Shown here in pieces: positions 40,328 through 51,669 of a stretch of 64,000 nucleotides of DNA. The translations under genes were made by a program, and so were the position numbers. The stretch is from Rebecca billardiae RCC1528. Its lineage: Eukaryota > Haptophyta. The notes below the pieces were generated by a model, which saw only the letters and a list, made by a program, of their open reading frames with translations, searched no databases and was not told where the DNA came from. The DNA lies in contig OZ251246.1 in NCBI GenBank assembly GCA_965240325.2, positions 1,240,001-1,304,000 on the forward strand. The letters run 5' to 3'. Position 1 is the stretch's first letter, and every line of letters starts with the position of its first letter.

Positions 40328-41033
40328 ACTGTGTCGATCGTGATTCGTCTCGCGCGCGCGCCTTGCTGTGCAGCGCCCCGCGCCCGCGGGAATTCGTCGT
40401 CGGATTCCGGACCATTTGTCCATTTCCCGCGCGCGCTTTCAGTTGTGGCTTGTGCCGAGCGAGCACCGCCGTCGGCATTCGGCCGTCCGGTGCCTCTATC
40501 AGCTCACACGCTTCACAGGCGACCCAGCAGCGCGGCAGGCTGGCTCGGACGAGCCGGCGGCAGCTGCCACTGCCACTACTGATCGATCGACTACTGACCG
40601 ATCGCCGCACGTGTCACTGTGCATGGGCTGATCCCAATCCGGCGCGCGGCTCTGAGCGCGGCCCCTGCAGGGCTGCAGTCCGTGACGGCTGAGAAGTCTC
40701 CGGGACGAGTGCCAGAGAATCAAGTTAGGTCGCGCAGGCATGCGCAACTGCGGACGGCCCTCGGGCCGCCGTGGCCTCCGCGCCGCCGGCCGCACTCGGC
40801 ATGCCGTGTGTACACATGCCGCCCGGTGCCGCCGCGTCAGCCCGAGGCGGCGCGGGGCGGCGCGCTGGACCACGCTGGCACAGCACGCGCGGCCACCCCG
40901 CGCTCCGCTCGCCCCGCAGCCGACCGCCCGCGGCGCCGGCGCGGCCCGCCCCTGCGCGGCGCGGACGGCGCGCGGGGGCGGCGCGCGCTCGCGCGCCGCC
41001 GCCGCCGCGCCGCCGGCCGCGTCGGCGCGCGCG
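40328..41033. other. intergenic region, no gene
   Basis: About 700 bp between two minus-strand genes. It is mixed composition up to about 40740 (probable promoter of the FNR-like gene), then very GC-rich up to the cold-shock gene stop (probable 3' UTR). No supported ORF. Confidence 0.5.
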
Positions 41034-41624
41034 TCAGTAGCCGTACGCGCCGCCGCCGCCGCCGCGCCGGCCGCCGCCGGCCGCGGCTGCAGCGCCGTAC
41101 GCGAGCGCGGACGCGCCGTACGCGACGCCGCCGTCCACCGGGCTGCCGGGGAAGGCGTGCGCGAGGCCGAGCGCGTACGCGCCGTTGCCGCCGGCCGCGA
41201 CGGGCCCCGGCGCGCTCGGCGCGCGCGCGCCCGCCCCGTACCCGTACCCCGCGGCGACGGCGGCGAGCTGCGCGGGCTGCAGGCCGGCGGGCGCGAGGCC
41301 GGGCTGCTGCGCGCTGAACGGCGCGGGCGGCGCGCCGTACGCGCCGTACGCGCCGAGCGCGTAGCCGCCCTGCGCGGCGCCGGCGCCCTGCGCGGCGAGG
41401 AAGCCCGCCGCCGCGCGCGCCGCGCCCGCCGCGCCGTACGGCCCGCCGTGCGCCGGCGCGGGCGCCGGGATGAACATGGCGCCGAGGCCGCCGAGGCCGC
41501 CCAGCCCGCTCAGCGCGCCGCCGCCCGCGCCGCCGAGCGCGCCGTGCGCGCCGGCGAGGCCGAGGGCGGCGGCGTTGGCCGCGCCGCCGCCGCCCGCGCC
41601 GCCGCGCGCGCCCGCGCCCCCGCC

Positions 41625-41668
<44 letters not shown>

Positions 41669-42206
41669 CCCGGTGCGCGCGGATCGGCCTGCCGGCGGGC
41701 GCGGTCACCTTGGTCGCGCGCCGCTTGCCGCTGTCGCCGTCGGGCGCGGCGGCGTACTCGACGGCCTCGCCGACGGTGAGCGCGCGGAAGCCGACGGCGT
41801 GGATAACCGACTGGTGCACGAAGATGTCATCGCCGCCGTCCGCCGGCGTGATGAAGCCGAACCCCTTGTCCGCGCGCCAGCGCGCGACCACGCCGGTCGA
41901 GCGCGCCTCGCCCGCCGCCCACAGCCCGGGCAGCTTGGAGCCGTCGGGCGCGGTGACCGAGGCGGCGCGCGCGCGGCCGTTCTCCTCGTGCGTGAGCTCG
42001 TACCGCACCGCCTCGCCCGCCGTGAGGCAGCGGAAGCCGTCCATCTTGAGCGCCGACTGGTGCACAAACACGTCGGCCGCGGCGGGCGCGCCCGCGTCCG
42101 CGTCGCTGCCCGGCGCGCCCTCCGCGGCGGCGGGGGCGGCGTCGCGCGGCGTGATGAAGCCAAAGCCCTTCTGCAGGTTCCAGCGCTTCACGATCCCCTC
42201 GGGCAT
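41034..42206 (-). CDS. double cold-shock-domain protein with Gly/Ala-rich tail
   Basis: Single exon, 390 residues, AUG at 42206. Two cold-shock domains: the first starts at residue 1 (GIVKRWNLQKGFGFITP; RNP1 KGFGFI 13-18, RNP2 VFVHQS 46-51), the second at about 103-168 (GVVARWRADKGFGFITP; RNP1 114-119, RNP2 128-133 IFVHQS). The first has about 20 extra residues between its RNP motifs. A run of 17-18 glycines follows at about 178-196, then a Gly/Ala/Tyr-rich low-complexity tail to the end (repeats such as GAYGAYGAPP). Cold-shock domains bind single-stranded RNA or DNA; Gly-rich tails often drive self-association. A role as RNA chaperone or translational regulator is likely but not shown. No targeting signal, so cytosol or nucleus. 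Confidence 0.93.
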
Positions 42207-42638
42207 GGCGGCTCGGGCGCGGGGTCGGGCTGGGCTGCGCGCGTGCGAGGACGGCCGAGTTCGCAACGCGAGCGCTTTAGCAAAGGCCCGTTCACGTGGC
42301 CCCAGCTGGGTCCGTCCACGCCGGGTCTTTTGCGCAGCCGAGCTCCAATCGGGACCGCCTGGACCGCCACCCTGAAAGCTACTGGGGCGCGGCAGTGAGT
42401 ACCGTATGATACGGTTGAGGGAGTTGCACGCCCCCTATGTTCAATATGTGATGCGGGTATGAAGAGAGCCGTCAAGCTCATCGGCCCAACCGGACTCGAG
42501 CTTCCGGACCAACGCGGAAAACCCGCCGACGATGATGAAAAACAGCGCACAAAGCCGAACAGAAAAGTAAGCAAGCCTGCCGACTGACGATCGTCGGCCT
42601 GTGCTGCAGCAAGGAGGCCGCGACCGACGCGCGCACCC
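42207..42638. promoter_or_regulatory. divergent region between cold-shock gene and coiled-coil/EF-hand gene
   Basis: 432 bp separating two start codons facing away from each other. The middle (about 42400-42600) has lower GC. No motif recognised. Confidence 0.4.
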
Positions 42639-43573
42639 ATGCCGGCGGCAAGCGGAGCGTCCAAATCGTCCGCGCGGCGCGAGGCGGACGCGGTGCCGGT
42701 CGATCTCTTCGCCGGCGAGCTGCGCATCACCAAGGCGCAGCTCAACGGTGCGCGCGCGCGCGACCGCCCGGCGACCGCCACGCGGCCCGGCCGAGCGCGC
42801 GCGTGGCGCCCAGCCGACGCGCGCGGCGCCCTCTCCGCGCGCGGCGCGCGCGCGCGCGCGCAGCCGTCTCCGAGCTGCACGCGTCGATCCAGGCGATCTC
42901 GCGCAGCGCGCGCCGGCGCGGCGGCTCCGCGCACGCCGGCCCGTCCGACGAGGAGGCGGGCGCCGCGTTCGAGGCGCACGTGCACGCGGTGCTCACGCGG
43001 CTCGAGGCGAGCGCGGCGGGCGGCGGCGGGCAGGGCTCGCCGCCCAAGCCGAGCGCGTCGCCGCTCGCCGTGCTCGAGGCGCAGCACGAGCTGCTCGGCT
43101 TCCTCGACGGCGAGTACCTCGGCGCGCTGCGCCAGCTGCCGCTGCCGGCCGCGTGCCTGCCCGCGCTCGCCGCGCTGCAGCGCGCGCACGCCGGGCTGTT
43201 CCACGCGTGCACGCAGGTGGCGGTGGAGGTGCACGCGACGCAGGCGAAGCGTATCACGCAGCTCGAGGAGGAGCGGCGCGCCGCCGAGCAGGAGTGCTCG
43301 CAGCTCCTCCTCGCCGCCGAGGCGCTCGAGAGTCAGCTCGCGGACGCGCGCGCCCAGGCCGCGGAGGCGCGCCGCGAGGCGGAGGAGGCCAAGGAGGTGG
43401 CGCAGGCGCACAAGGACGCGGCCGCCGCGGCGGAGGTGGCGCGGGACGAGCACGAGCGCAACGCCGCGCTCGCTCGCGCCGCCGCCGCCGCGCGCGGCGC
43501 CGCGCTCCCGCGCGCGCCGCCGGCGCGCGGCGCGTCGCACGACGCGGCGGCCGGCGGCGGCGGCGGCGCAGAC

Positions 43574-43614
<41 letters not shown>

Positions 43615-45349
43615 CGGCGCCGACGGCGCGCCGTCGGCGGCGACGACGCCCGCGACGCCCGCGCCCGCCGGTGGCGCGCCCGGCGCGCCGCCCGCCGCCG
43701 GCCCGCCGCGCTCGGCCGGCGCCGCCGGCGGCGGGCGCGGCGGCGGGCGCGTCGCGGGCGGGCCGCTCGGCGGGCGGCGCGCGGGCGGCGGCCGGCCCTC
43801 GTCCGCGGGCGGCTCCAAGCGCTCGCCCGCGGTGCGCGCGCTGACGGTGGCGGAGACGCGCGAGCTGATCGCGCAGCTGATGGCGTCGAAGGCGCACGCC
43901 GACGCGCGCGCCGACGCGCAGCGCCTCCCGCGCGAGACCCTCGCCACGCACGTCGCCTCGCACCTGACCACCAAGTACGGGCTGCGGCCGCTGATCGCAG
44001 AGTGGGCGGCCGCGCTCGGCGCCGCCGTGCGCGCGTACGCGGACGAGGACGCGGACGTGGGCGCGTTCGGCGCGATGCTGGAGGGCGAGGTGGACGAGGG
44101 GTACTGGGAGATGCACGTCGGCGCGAAGGAGATCGTCGCCGACCTGCTCCGCGTCTACCTCAAGGGCAAGCACCCGCTGAAGCCCGAGGCCGAGGTGGCG
44201 CGGCTGTGCGCGCTGCGCGTGGCGGACGCGGAGCCGCTCGAGGAGGACGAGTGGCAGGACGTCGTGCGGTACATGCACGCGCACGCGGAGGCGCTCACGC
44301 TCACGCACGCGATCAAGGAGGGCGTGCGCGCCAAGCGCGCCGCCGACGCGCGCGCCGCCGCCGCCGCCGCCGCCGCCGGCCGCGGCGGCGGCGGCGGCGC
44401 GCGCGCGCGCGGGCCGCTGTCGGCGCGAGACGCGGCGCTGGCGGCGGGCGCGGACGACGGCTCGCTCGGCGCGCGCGCGCTCGCGCTCAAGCAGGCGCGC
44501 GCGCCGGCGGACATGCGCGTGCCCTACTCGGTGGTGCTGCAGACCATCCTCGCCTTCCAGCTGCACCAGCACCGCCGCTTCCTCGCGCCCTTCGTCGAGC
44601 TGTTCCGCGCGGCGGACGGCGACGGCGCCGGCGTGCTGGACGAGGCCGGGCTGCGCGCGCTCGCGTGCCGGGTGGACGGCGGCAAGGACGAGGCGGAGCT
44701 GCGCGCGATGCTGGGGCGCGCGGACCCGCACAACCTCGGCGTGTTCACCTTCTCGCAGGCGGTCGCCGCGCTCGCCGGCGAGATCGTCTCCATGTGCGCG
44801 ATGCGGGGGCGCGCGCCCTCGCCGCGCCGCGCGCCGCGCGCCGCTCGCGCGCGCGCACGCGCTCACGCGCCGCGCGCCGCGCCCGCACCCGCGCCGCGCG
44901 CGCCGCGCAGGGTGACGGGCACGGACGGCGGCGGCAGCGGCGCGGGCGGCGTGCGCGCGCCGGGCAGCAGCTGGCCCGCGCTGCCCAGCTCGCCCGTCTC
45001 GCGCGCGCCCGCGGGCGGCGCCGACGCGCGCGGCGCGCGCGCGTGGGCGCGCGTGGGCGGCGCCGCGGCGGGCGCGTACGAGGGCTACCGCGCGGAGTGG
45101 CACGCGCACGGGCTGAGGGCGCTCTCGCTCGACGAGCTGCACGCGGAGGCGGCGCAGCCGGACGGGCTGGTGGGCCGGGCGAACGAGCTGCGCGCGCTCG
45201 CGCCCGCCGCCGCGGCGATCTACCGGCAGCACGCGGGCAGCGCGGCCGCGCACGGGCCGGTGGTCGTGCCAGGCAAGCCGAGCGCCGCGCTGCGCGCGCT
45301 CGCGCGCGTGCACCCCGAGGTGGTCGCGCTCGGCGAGCCGGGCGCGTGA
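42639..45349 (+). CDS. coiled-coil protein with EF-hand, possibly flagellar/centriolar
   Basis: Two exons, 42639-42747 and 42864-45349, GT-AG intron of 116 nt (phase 1); 864 residues. A further in-frame GT-AG intron at 44794-44910 is plausible because that stretch codes only Arg/Ala/Pro repeats; removing it leaves EIVSMVTGTDGG and 825 residues. Order: short N-terminal exon; helical region; coiled coil near 160-260 (QLEEERRAAEQECSQLLLAAE); Gly/Ala-rich linker; a conserved-looking helical domain at about 400-520 (VAETRELIAQLMASKAHAD, ASHLTTKYGLRPLIAEWAAA, ADLLRVYLKGKHPLKPEAEV); then an EF-hand, FRAADGDGAGVLDEAGL, and a degenerate partner, GRADPHNLGVFTFSQAV. The middle domain reminds me of coiled-coil proteins conserved in ciliated eukaryotes, but I cannot name the family with certainty. 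The N-terminal exon is supported by the phase match and AUG only. Confidence 0.75.
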
Positions 45350-45748
45350 CGGCGCGAGCGAGGCGTGCGCCGCGTGGACGGATGGCGACGCCCGGCTCAG
45401 CGCCGCGCGCGGGGCGGCGGGGCGGCGGGGAGCCGCTGGCAGCGGTGCCGCGGCCGGGTGGGCCGTGGGCGGTGCGTGCACTCTCAACTCCGAACTCGTG
45501 TGTGTGGTCCGGGGCCTGTCGTGATCGAGCCGCTTTGATGATCAGTGATCAGTGATCAACAAAAAACGGAGCGAGATTCGCATACTGTATGTGTATGGCA
45601 ACGGCATAGGCCCCGTCACATACGGTAACAGTATGCAGCTTGACTGAAATAGTCAATGACTGACCCGACCGCTCGCCGACCAGCCCGCCCCGGCCGGCGC
45701 GGGGGGGCTGAGTAACGTACGCCGGTAGGGGCGAGCGAGTGCGCAACC
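45350..45748. promoter_or_regulatory. intergenic region with triple TGATCA palindrome
   Basis: Upstream of the proline-repeat gene. TGATCA occurs three times at exact 7-bp spacing (45539, 45546, 45553), giving a compact cluster of palindromes. The rest has no recognised feature. Confidence 0.4.
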
Positions 45749-48493
45749 ATGGCGGCTGCCAGCCGTGGCGCCGGCGCGCGCTGGCCCGCCACCGTGCTGG
45801 CGCTGGTGGTGGCGGCGGCGAACGTGCGGTGCGCGGCACCGCCGCAGCCGTCGCCGCCGCCACCGGTGCCGCCGAGCCCGCCGCCCTCGCCGCCGCCCTC
45901 GCCGCCGCCCTCGCCGCAGCCGCGAGCACCGCCGCGCCCGCCGCCGCGCCCGCCGCCGCGCCCGCCGCCGAGCCCGCCGCCGAGCCCGCCGCCTCCAAGC
46001 ACACCGGCGCAGCCCAAGCCGCCGCCAAAGCCACCGCCTAGCCCGCCACCGCCGCCTTTCCCCTCGCCGCCGCCGCCGGGGCCGCCCAGCCCGCCGCCGA
46101 GCCCGCCGCCCTCGCCGAGCCCGCCGCCGAGCCGGCCCCCGCCGCCGCAGCCGTCGCCACCGCCGCCGGTGCCGCCGAGCCCGCCGCCGAGCCCGCCGCC
46201 TTCGCCCCCGTCGCTCCCACCACCCAGACCGCCGCCGAGCCCGCCGCCGCGCGCGCCGCCGGCGCCGCCGCCGGCGCCGCCGCCGGCGCCGCCGCCGGCG
46301 CCGCCGCCGAGCCCGCCGCCCTCGCCGCCGCCCAGCCCGCCGCCGAGCCCGCCGCCCTCGCCGCCGCCCAGCCCGCCGCCGCCGTCGGTGCGGCCGCCAC
46401 CGTCTCCGCCGCCACGCGCGCCGCCTCGCGCGCCGCCGCCACCGCTCCCATCCCCGCCGCCTCCCGCGCCGCCGAGCCCGCCGCCATCGCCGCCACCATC
46501 GCCGCCGTCGCCACCGCCGCGGCCGCCGCCGAGCCCGCCGCCGGCGCCGCCACCCAGCCCGCCGCCGAGCCCACCGCCGACCCCCCCGCCGAGCCCGCCC
46601 CCCATGCCGCCCCCTAGCCCGCCGCCGGCGTCGCCGCCGCGCCCGCCGCCGAGCCCGCCGCCCACACCGCCGCCCAACCCGCCGCCCAGCCCGCCGCCGA
46701 GCCCGCCGCCCAGCCCGCCACCCAGCCCGCCGCCGAGCGCGCCGCCCACACCGCCGCCATCGCCGCCGCCCATGCCGCCCCCTAGCCCGCCACCCAGCGC
46801 GCCGCCGAGCCCGCCGCCGAGCCCGCCGCCGAGCGCGCCGCCAGCGCCGCCGCCGAGCCCGCCGCCGCAGCCGCCTCCGAGCCCGCCGCCGAGCCCGCCG
46901 CCGAGCCCGCCGCCGAGCGCGCCGCCAGCGCCGCCGCCGAGCCCGCCGCCGCAGCCGCCTCCGAGCCCGCCGCCGAGCGCGCCGCCGAGCGCGCCGCCGA
47001 GCACGCCACCCAGACCGCCGCCGAGCCCACCGCCGAGCCCGCCGCCGCACTCACCTCCGAGCCCGCCGCCGAGTCCGCCGCCCAGCGCGCCACCGAGGCT
47101 GCCGCCGAGCGCGCCGCCTGCGCCGCCGCCGAGCACGCCGCCGAGCGCGCCGCCAGGCGCGCCGCCAGGCGCGCCGCCGAGCGCGCCGCCGAGCCCGCCG
47201 CCGAGCGCGCCGCCAGCGCCGCCGCCGAGCGCGCCGCCGCAGCCGCCTCCGAGCGCGCCGCCGAGCGCGCCGCCGAGCGCGCCGCCGAGCACGCCACCCA
47301 GCGCGCCGCCAGGCGCGCCGCCGAGCGCGCCGCCGAGCGCGCCGCCAGCGCCGCCGCCGAGCCCGCCGCCGCAGCCGCCGCCGAGCGCGCCGCCGAGCCC
47401 GCCGCCGAGCGCGCCGCCAGCGCCGCCGCCGAGCGCGCCGCCGCAGCCGCCTCCGAGCGCGCCGCCGAGCGCGCCGCCGAGCGCGCCGCCGAGCACGCCA
47501 CCCAGCGCGCCGCCAGGCGCGCCGCCAGGCGCGCCGCCGAGCACGCCGCCGAGCACGCCGCCAGCGCCGCCGCCGAGCCCGCCGCCGCAGCCGCCGCCGA
47601 GCGCGCCGCCGAGCCCGCCGCCGAGCGCGCCGCCAGCGCCGCCGCCGAGCGCGCCGCCGCAGCCGCCTCCGAGCGCGCCGCCGAGCGCGCCGCCGAGCGC
47701 GCCGCCGCTCGCGCCGCCGAGTCCGCTGCCGTCCCCGCCGCCGCTCGCGCCGCCCAGCCACCCGCCTCCCGCCCCGCCGCCGTCGGCGCCGCCGAGCGCG
47801 CCGCCGCTCCAACCGCCGAGCCCTCCGCCTGCGCCGCCACCCGGCCGGCTGCCGAGCCCGGCGCCAACGCCGCCGCCGCCGCGGGCGCCGCCGCCGCGCG
47901 TGCCGCCGGCGTCACCACCGCCGCGCCCGCCGCCGCCGCCGCCGCCCGGCCCGCCACGCGCGCCGCCGAGCCACCCGCCGCCGCCGAGCCCGCCGTCGCC
48001 GCTCGCGTCGCCGCCACCGCGCCTGCCGCCGCCTTCGCCCGCGCGGCGCTCGCCACCGCCGTCCACACCGCCGCCGCCCTCGCCGCACGCGCCGCCGCTC
48101 CCGCCGCCGCCCTCGCCGCGCTTGCCGCCGCCGCCTTCGCCGCCGCTTAGCCCGCCGCCGCCGCCGCGCGCCGAGCCGTTCCCGCCGCCCGCGCCGCCGA
48201 GCCCGCCGCCGTCGCCGCCGCCCTCGCCGCCGCCACGCGCGCCGTCGCCCTCGCCGCCGTGCGCGCCGCCGCCCTCGCCACGCCCGCCCATGCCCACGCC
48301 GCCGCCCGCGCCGCCGCCGCCGCCGCCCTCCGCACCGCCGCGCCCGCCGCCGAGCTCTCCGCCGCCGAGCTCGCCGCCGCCGCCGCCGTCACCGCCGCCG
48401 TCGCCGCCGCCGAGCCCGCCGCCGCCGAGCCCGCCGCCCGTGCCGCCGCCGCCTCCGCGCACCGAGCCCTTCCCTCCGCCGGCGCCGCCGAGC

Positions 48494-48525
<32 letters not shown>

Positions 48526-48528
48526 ACC

Positions 48529-48564
<36 letters not shown>

Positions 48565-49076
48565 CTCGCCGCCCGCGCCGCCGCCGCCGCCGTCGCCGCC
48601 GTCGCCGCCGCCGCCCGCGCCGCCGCCGCCGAGCCCGCCGCCGCCGCCGCCGCCGCTGCCGCCGCTGCCGCCGCTCTCGGCGGCCGCCGGCGCGGCGTCG
48701 CGCGTGCGCAGCCGCGCGACGCTCGAGGGCGAGCCGTCCGCGTGGGACGCGGCGTCGGAGGCGGGGCGGGCGCAGCGCGCGGCGTTCCGCGGCGCGGTGG
48801 CGGCGGGCCTGGGCGTGGCCGAGGCGCGCGTGCACATCGTGGCGGTGCTGCCGGGCAGCGTGGCCGTCGTGTTCGACGTGCTGCACGAGCCGTCCGCGGC
48901 CACGCCCACGCTGGCCGACCTCGCGGCCGCGCTCACGGCCGCGAGCGGACCCGTGCGCGCGGCCGTGGGGTCGGCGCTCAACACGACGGTGCTGGCGCTC
49001 TCGCACCCGCAGCCGCGGCCCGCGCCCGCGCCCGCGCCGAGCGCGGCCGAGCTGGGCGCGTCCGCGTCCGCCGCCG

Positions 49077-49110
<34 letters not shown>

Positions 49111-51589
49111 GCGGGGCGGCGTCGGGCTGGGCGCAAGCGCCGTCTCGACGGCGCCGGGCGCGCGGCGCGGCGCGGGGCGCGGCGCGGTGCTGGGCGGCGC
49201 GCTGTTCGTGTGCGTGGGCTGCGCGCTGAGCACGCTCGCGCTGTGCGTGCTCGACGCGCGCGACGAGGCGGCGCGGCGCGAGGCGGTGCGCGCGCTCGGC
49301 GAGCGCTCGGCGCACGCGGCGGCGCGCGGCGCGCAGCCGCCGGCGCGCGACGCGCACGGCGCGCGCCGGCGCGCGGCCGCGCGGCACGTGCAGCGCCTCG
49401 CGCGCGGCGCGGCGGCGCGGCGCGTGGCCGCGCGGCTGCGCGCGGCGCGCGCGCTCGCGGGGCACTCGGCGGACTGGCCGCTCGCCCTGCGCCTCGCGCG
49501 CGTGCACTCGCTCGGCGGGCTCGCGCTGCGCAGCGCCGCGGCGGGCGCGCGGCGCGGCTCGCACGCGCTGGTCGCGTGGTGCGGCGCCGCGGCCGCGCTC
49601 GCGCTCGCGTGCGCGCTCGGCGCGCACGCGCCGGCGCGCACGCTGGGCGGCGGCGGCGCGGCGGGCGTGGCGCGGCTGGGCGCGCTGTGCGCCGTGCTGT
49701 GCGCGCCGCTCGTCGGCTGCGCGCGCCGGCTGCTCCGGCTGCCGCCCACGCGCCCGCTGTCGCCGGGGTCGCTCGCGCTCGCGACGCGCGCCGCCGTGCG
49801 CCGCCGCGCCGCGCGCCGGCTGCTGCTGCGCAGGCTGAGCGACGGCCGGCTGCTGCACGCCACGCGCCGCTCGCTCACGCGCGGCGCGGCGCGGCCGCGC
49901 ACGGCGGAGGCGAGCGTCGTCGCGCTGCACCGCGCCGCGCCGCCGCCGCCCGCGCCGCCGCGGTGCGCGTGGCGCGCGGAGGGCGAGGGTGAGGGCGTGG
50001 AGGCGGAGGACGACGGCGCGCGCGCGTGGTGGCAGACCGCGGCGCACGGCGGCGGCGCGGCGGCGGTCACGCCGCTCGCGCGCGCCGACGCCACCGCGGC
50101 GGCGGCGGCGGGCGCGGCGCCGCAGCCGCCGCTGCCGCTGCCCGCCGCGCCGCTGCCCGCCGCGCCCGCCGACGGCGCGCGCGTCGCGGGCGCGGCGCGC
50201 GCCGCGCGCTTCCGGCCGGGCCGGTGCACGCGCCGCTCGGTCGAGTCGGAGCTGAGCGCGTGCAGCGCGGGCGCGTGGGCGGAGAAGGCGATGCAGCGCA
50301 CGCCGGACGCGCCGCTCGACCGCGCGGCGCTGCGCGAGCTCGCCGCCGCGTTCCCCGCGGGCGCGGCCGCGCGCGCGCGCGCCGCGCGCGAGCCGGCGGC
50401 CGAGGGCGCGTGCGCGTGCGCGCGCGCGCCGCGCGCGCTGCCGTCGGGCGCGGCCGCGGCCGTGCGCGCGGTCTCGCGCATGCGCACGCTCGCCGCGAGC
50501 ACCGCGGCCGCGCAGCCGCAGCCGCAGCCGCAGCCGCAGCGCGCGGAGGCGGCGCCCGCGCCCTCGCCCGCGCCGGCGCCGCTGCCGCCCAAGCCGCCGC
50601 CGCCGCTCCCTGCGCGCGAGGCGGCGTGCGGGTGCCAGAGCAGCAGCGCGCGCAGCGACGGCGCGGGCGCTGCGAGCGCGCGCTCGCGCTCGCGCTCGGG
50701 CGGCAGGCGGCAGCCGGCGTCCGCCTCGTCCGCGTGCCGCGCCGTCGCGACGTGGCTGACGGCGGACGAGGCGGACGACGACGCGCTCGGGCGCAGGCCG
50801 CACCCGCTCGCGCCCGCGGGCGCGCCGCACCCGCCGCCGCCGCCGGGGCCGCCGCCGCCCGCGCCGCCCTCGGCGCCGCCGCCGCCGCCGCCCGCGCCGC
50901 CGCCGCCGCCGCGCCTGGACGAGCGCGCGCTCGAGGCGCTGCGCGTGCGCTTCGCCGCGTCCGACTCGGACCTGAGCGGCTCGCTCGACGAGCGCGAGCT
51001 GGGCGTGCTGCTGGGCGTGCAGCTGGGCGTGCGCGTGCCGAGGCACCGCGTGCGCGCGCTCTTCGGCGCGCTCGACGCGGACGGCGACGGCCGCATCCAG
51101 TTCCCCGAGCTGGCGGCGTGGTCGGCCAAGGCGCTGCACGGCGCGCGCACGCGCGAGCAGGCCAAGGTGCGGCGGCAGCGCGCGTGGCGCTCGAGCGCGC
51201 GCGCGCGCACCGCCGCGCGCTGGGGCGCGGCGCTGTGCCTCGTCGGCGCGTGCGCCGCGCTCGCGCTCGAGCTCGGCGGCGAGGCGCTCGACGAGACCGG
51301 CGCGGCGCTCGCGCTCGCGGCGGCGGCGCTCGGCGCGCTCGGCGCGCTCGGCGTGGGCGAGCCGGCGCTGCTGTGCGCGGAGGACTGGCTGCGCGCGCAC
51401 GCGCTCGACGCCGCGCTGCAGATCACGCTCGGCCCGGCGGGCGGCGCGCCGCCGCCGCCGCCCGCGCGCGCGCAGCTGCCGGGCGCGCCGCCGCCGGGCG
51501 CGGGCGGCGTGCGCGGCGCGGCGCGGCGCGCGCTCGCGGCGGCGCTCGTGATGCTCATCGGCGGCGTGCCGCCGGCCGACGGCTACTAG
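45749..51589 (+). CDS. giant proline-repeat (SPPP/APPP) membrane protein with EF-hands
   Basis: Single exon, 1,946 residues, AUG at 45749 in a strong context (accATGG). Signal peptide at 1-28 (ATVLALVVAAANVRC). Residues about 30-978 are almost entirely SPPP, APPP and QPPP repeats, the type hydroxylated and glycosylated in plant and algal wall proteins (extensin or pherophorin style). A globular segment follows at about 985-1090 (AAFRGAVAAGLGVAEARVHI, GSVAVVFDVLHEPS), then several hydrophobic spans (near 1146-1168, 1271-1295, 1307-1330) and, near 1825-1865, another pair. A paired EF-hand lies at about 1730-1795: AASDSDLSGSLDERELGVLL and GALDADGDGRIQFPELAAW, both with good calcium ligands. The layout suggests an extracellular rod anchored in a membrane with a calcium-sensing region; function unknown. 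No stop in about 5.8 kb supports one real frame, and the opposite strand is open too because of composition. Confidence 0.85.
45843..48680 (+). repeat. GC-rich repeat array coding the proline rod
   Basis: About 2.8 kb of GCC/CCG-rich tandem DNA with 12-bp basic units (one SPPP or APPP each) and longer periodic blocks; a block running ...PPQPPPSAPPSAPP... recurs at about 46860, 46940, 47230, 47370, 47440, 47580 and 47660. It is subject to slippage, so the copy number in the assembly may be inexact. Confidence 0.9.
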
Positions 51590-51669
51590 AGGCTCCGGCC
51601 GGGGGGAGGACGCGCTGCGTGCACCGCCCGGTGGACGGTAGCCAGTGTCGCGGAATCGAGTCCGCCATC

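Noticed and set aside
45616-51558. 1,980-codon Gly-rich frame on the minus strand
   Set aside because: Mirror of the proline-repeat gene. The plus strand has a signal peptide, a good start context and EF-hands; the minus-strand frame has none.
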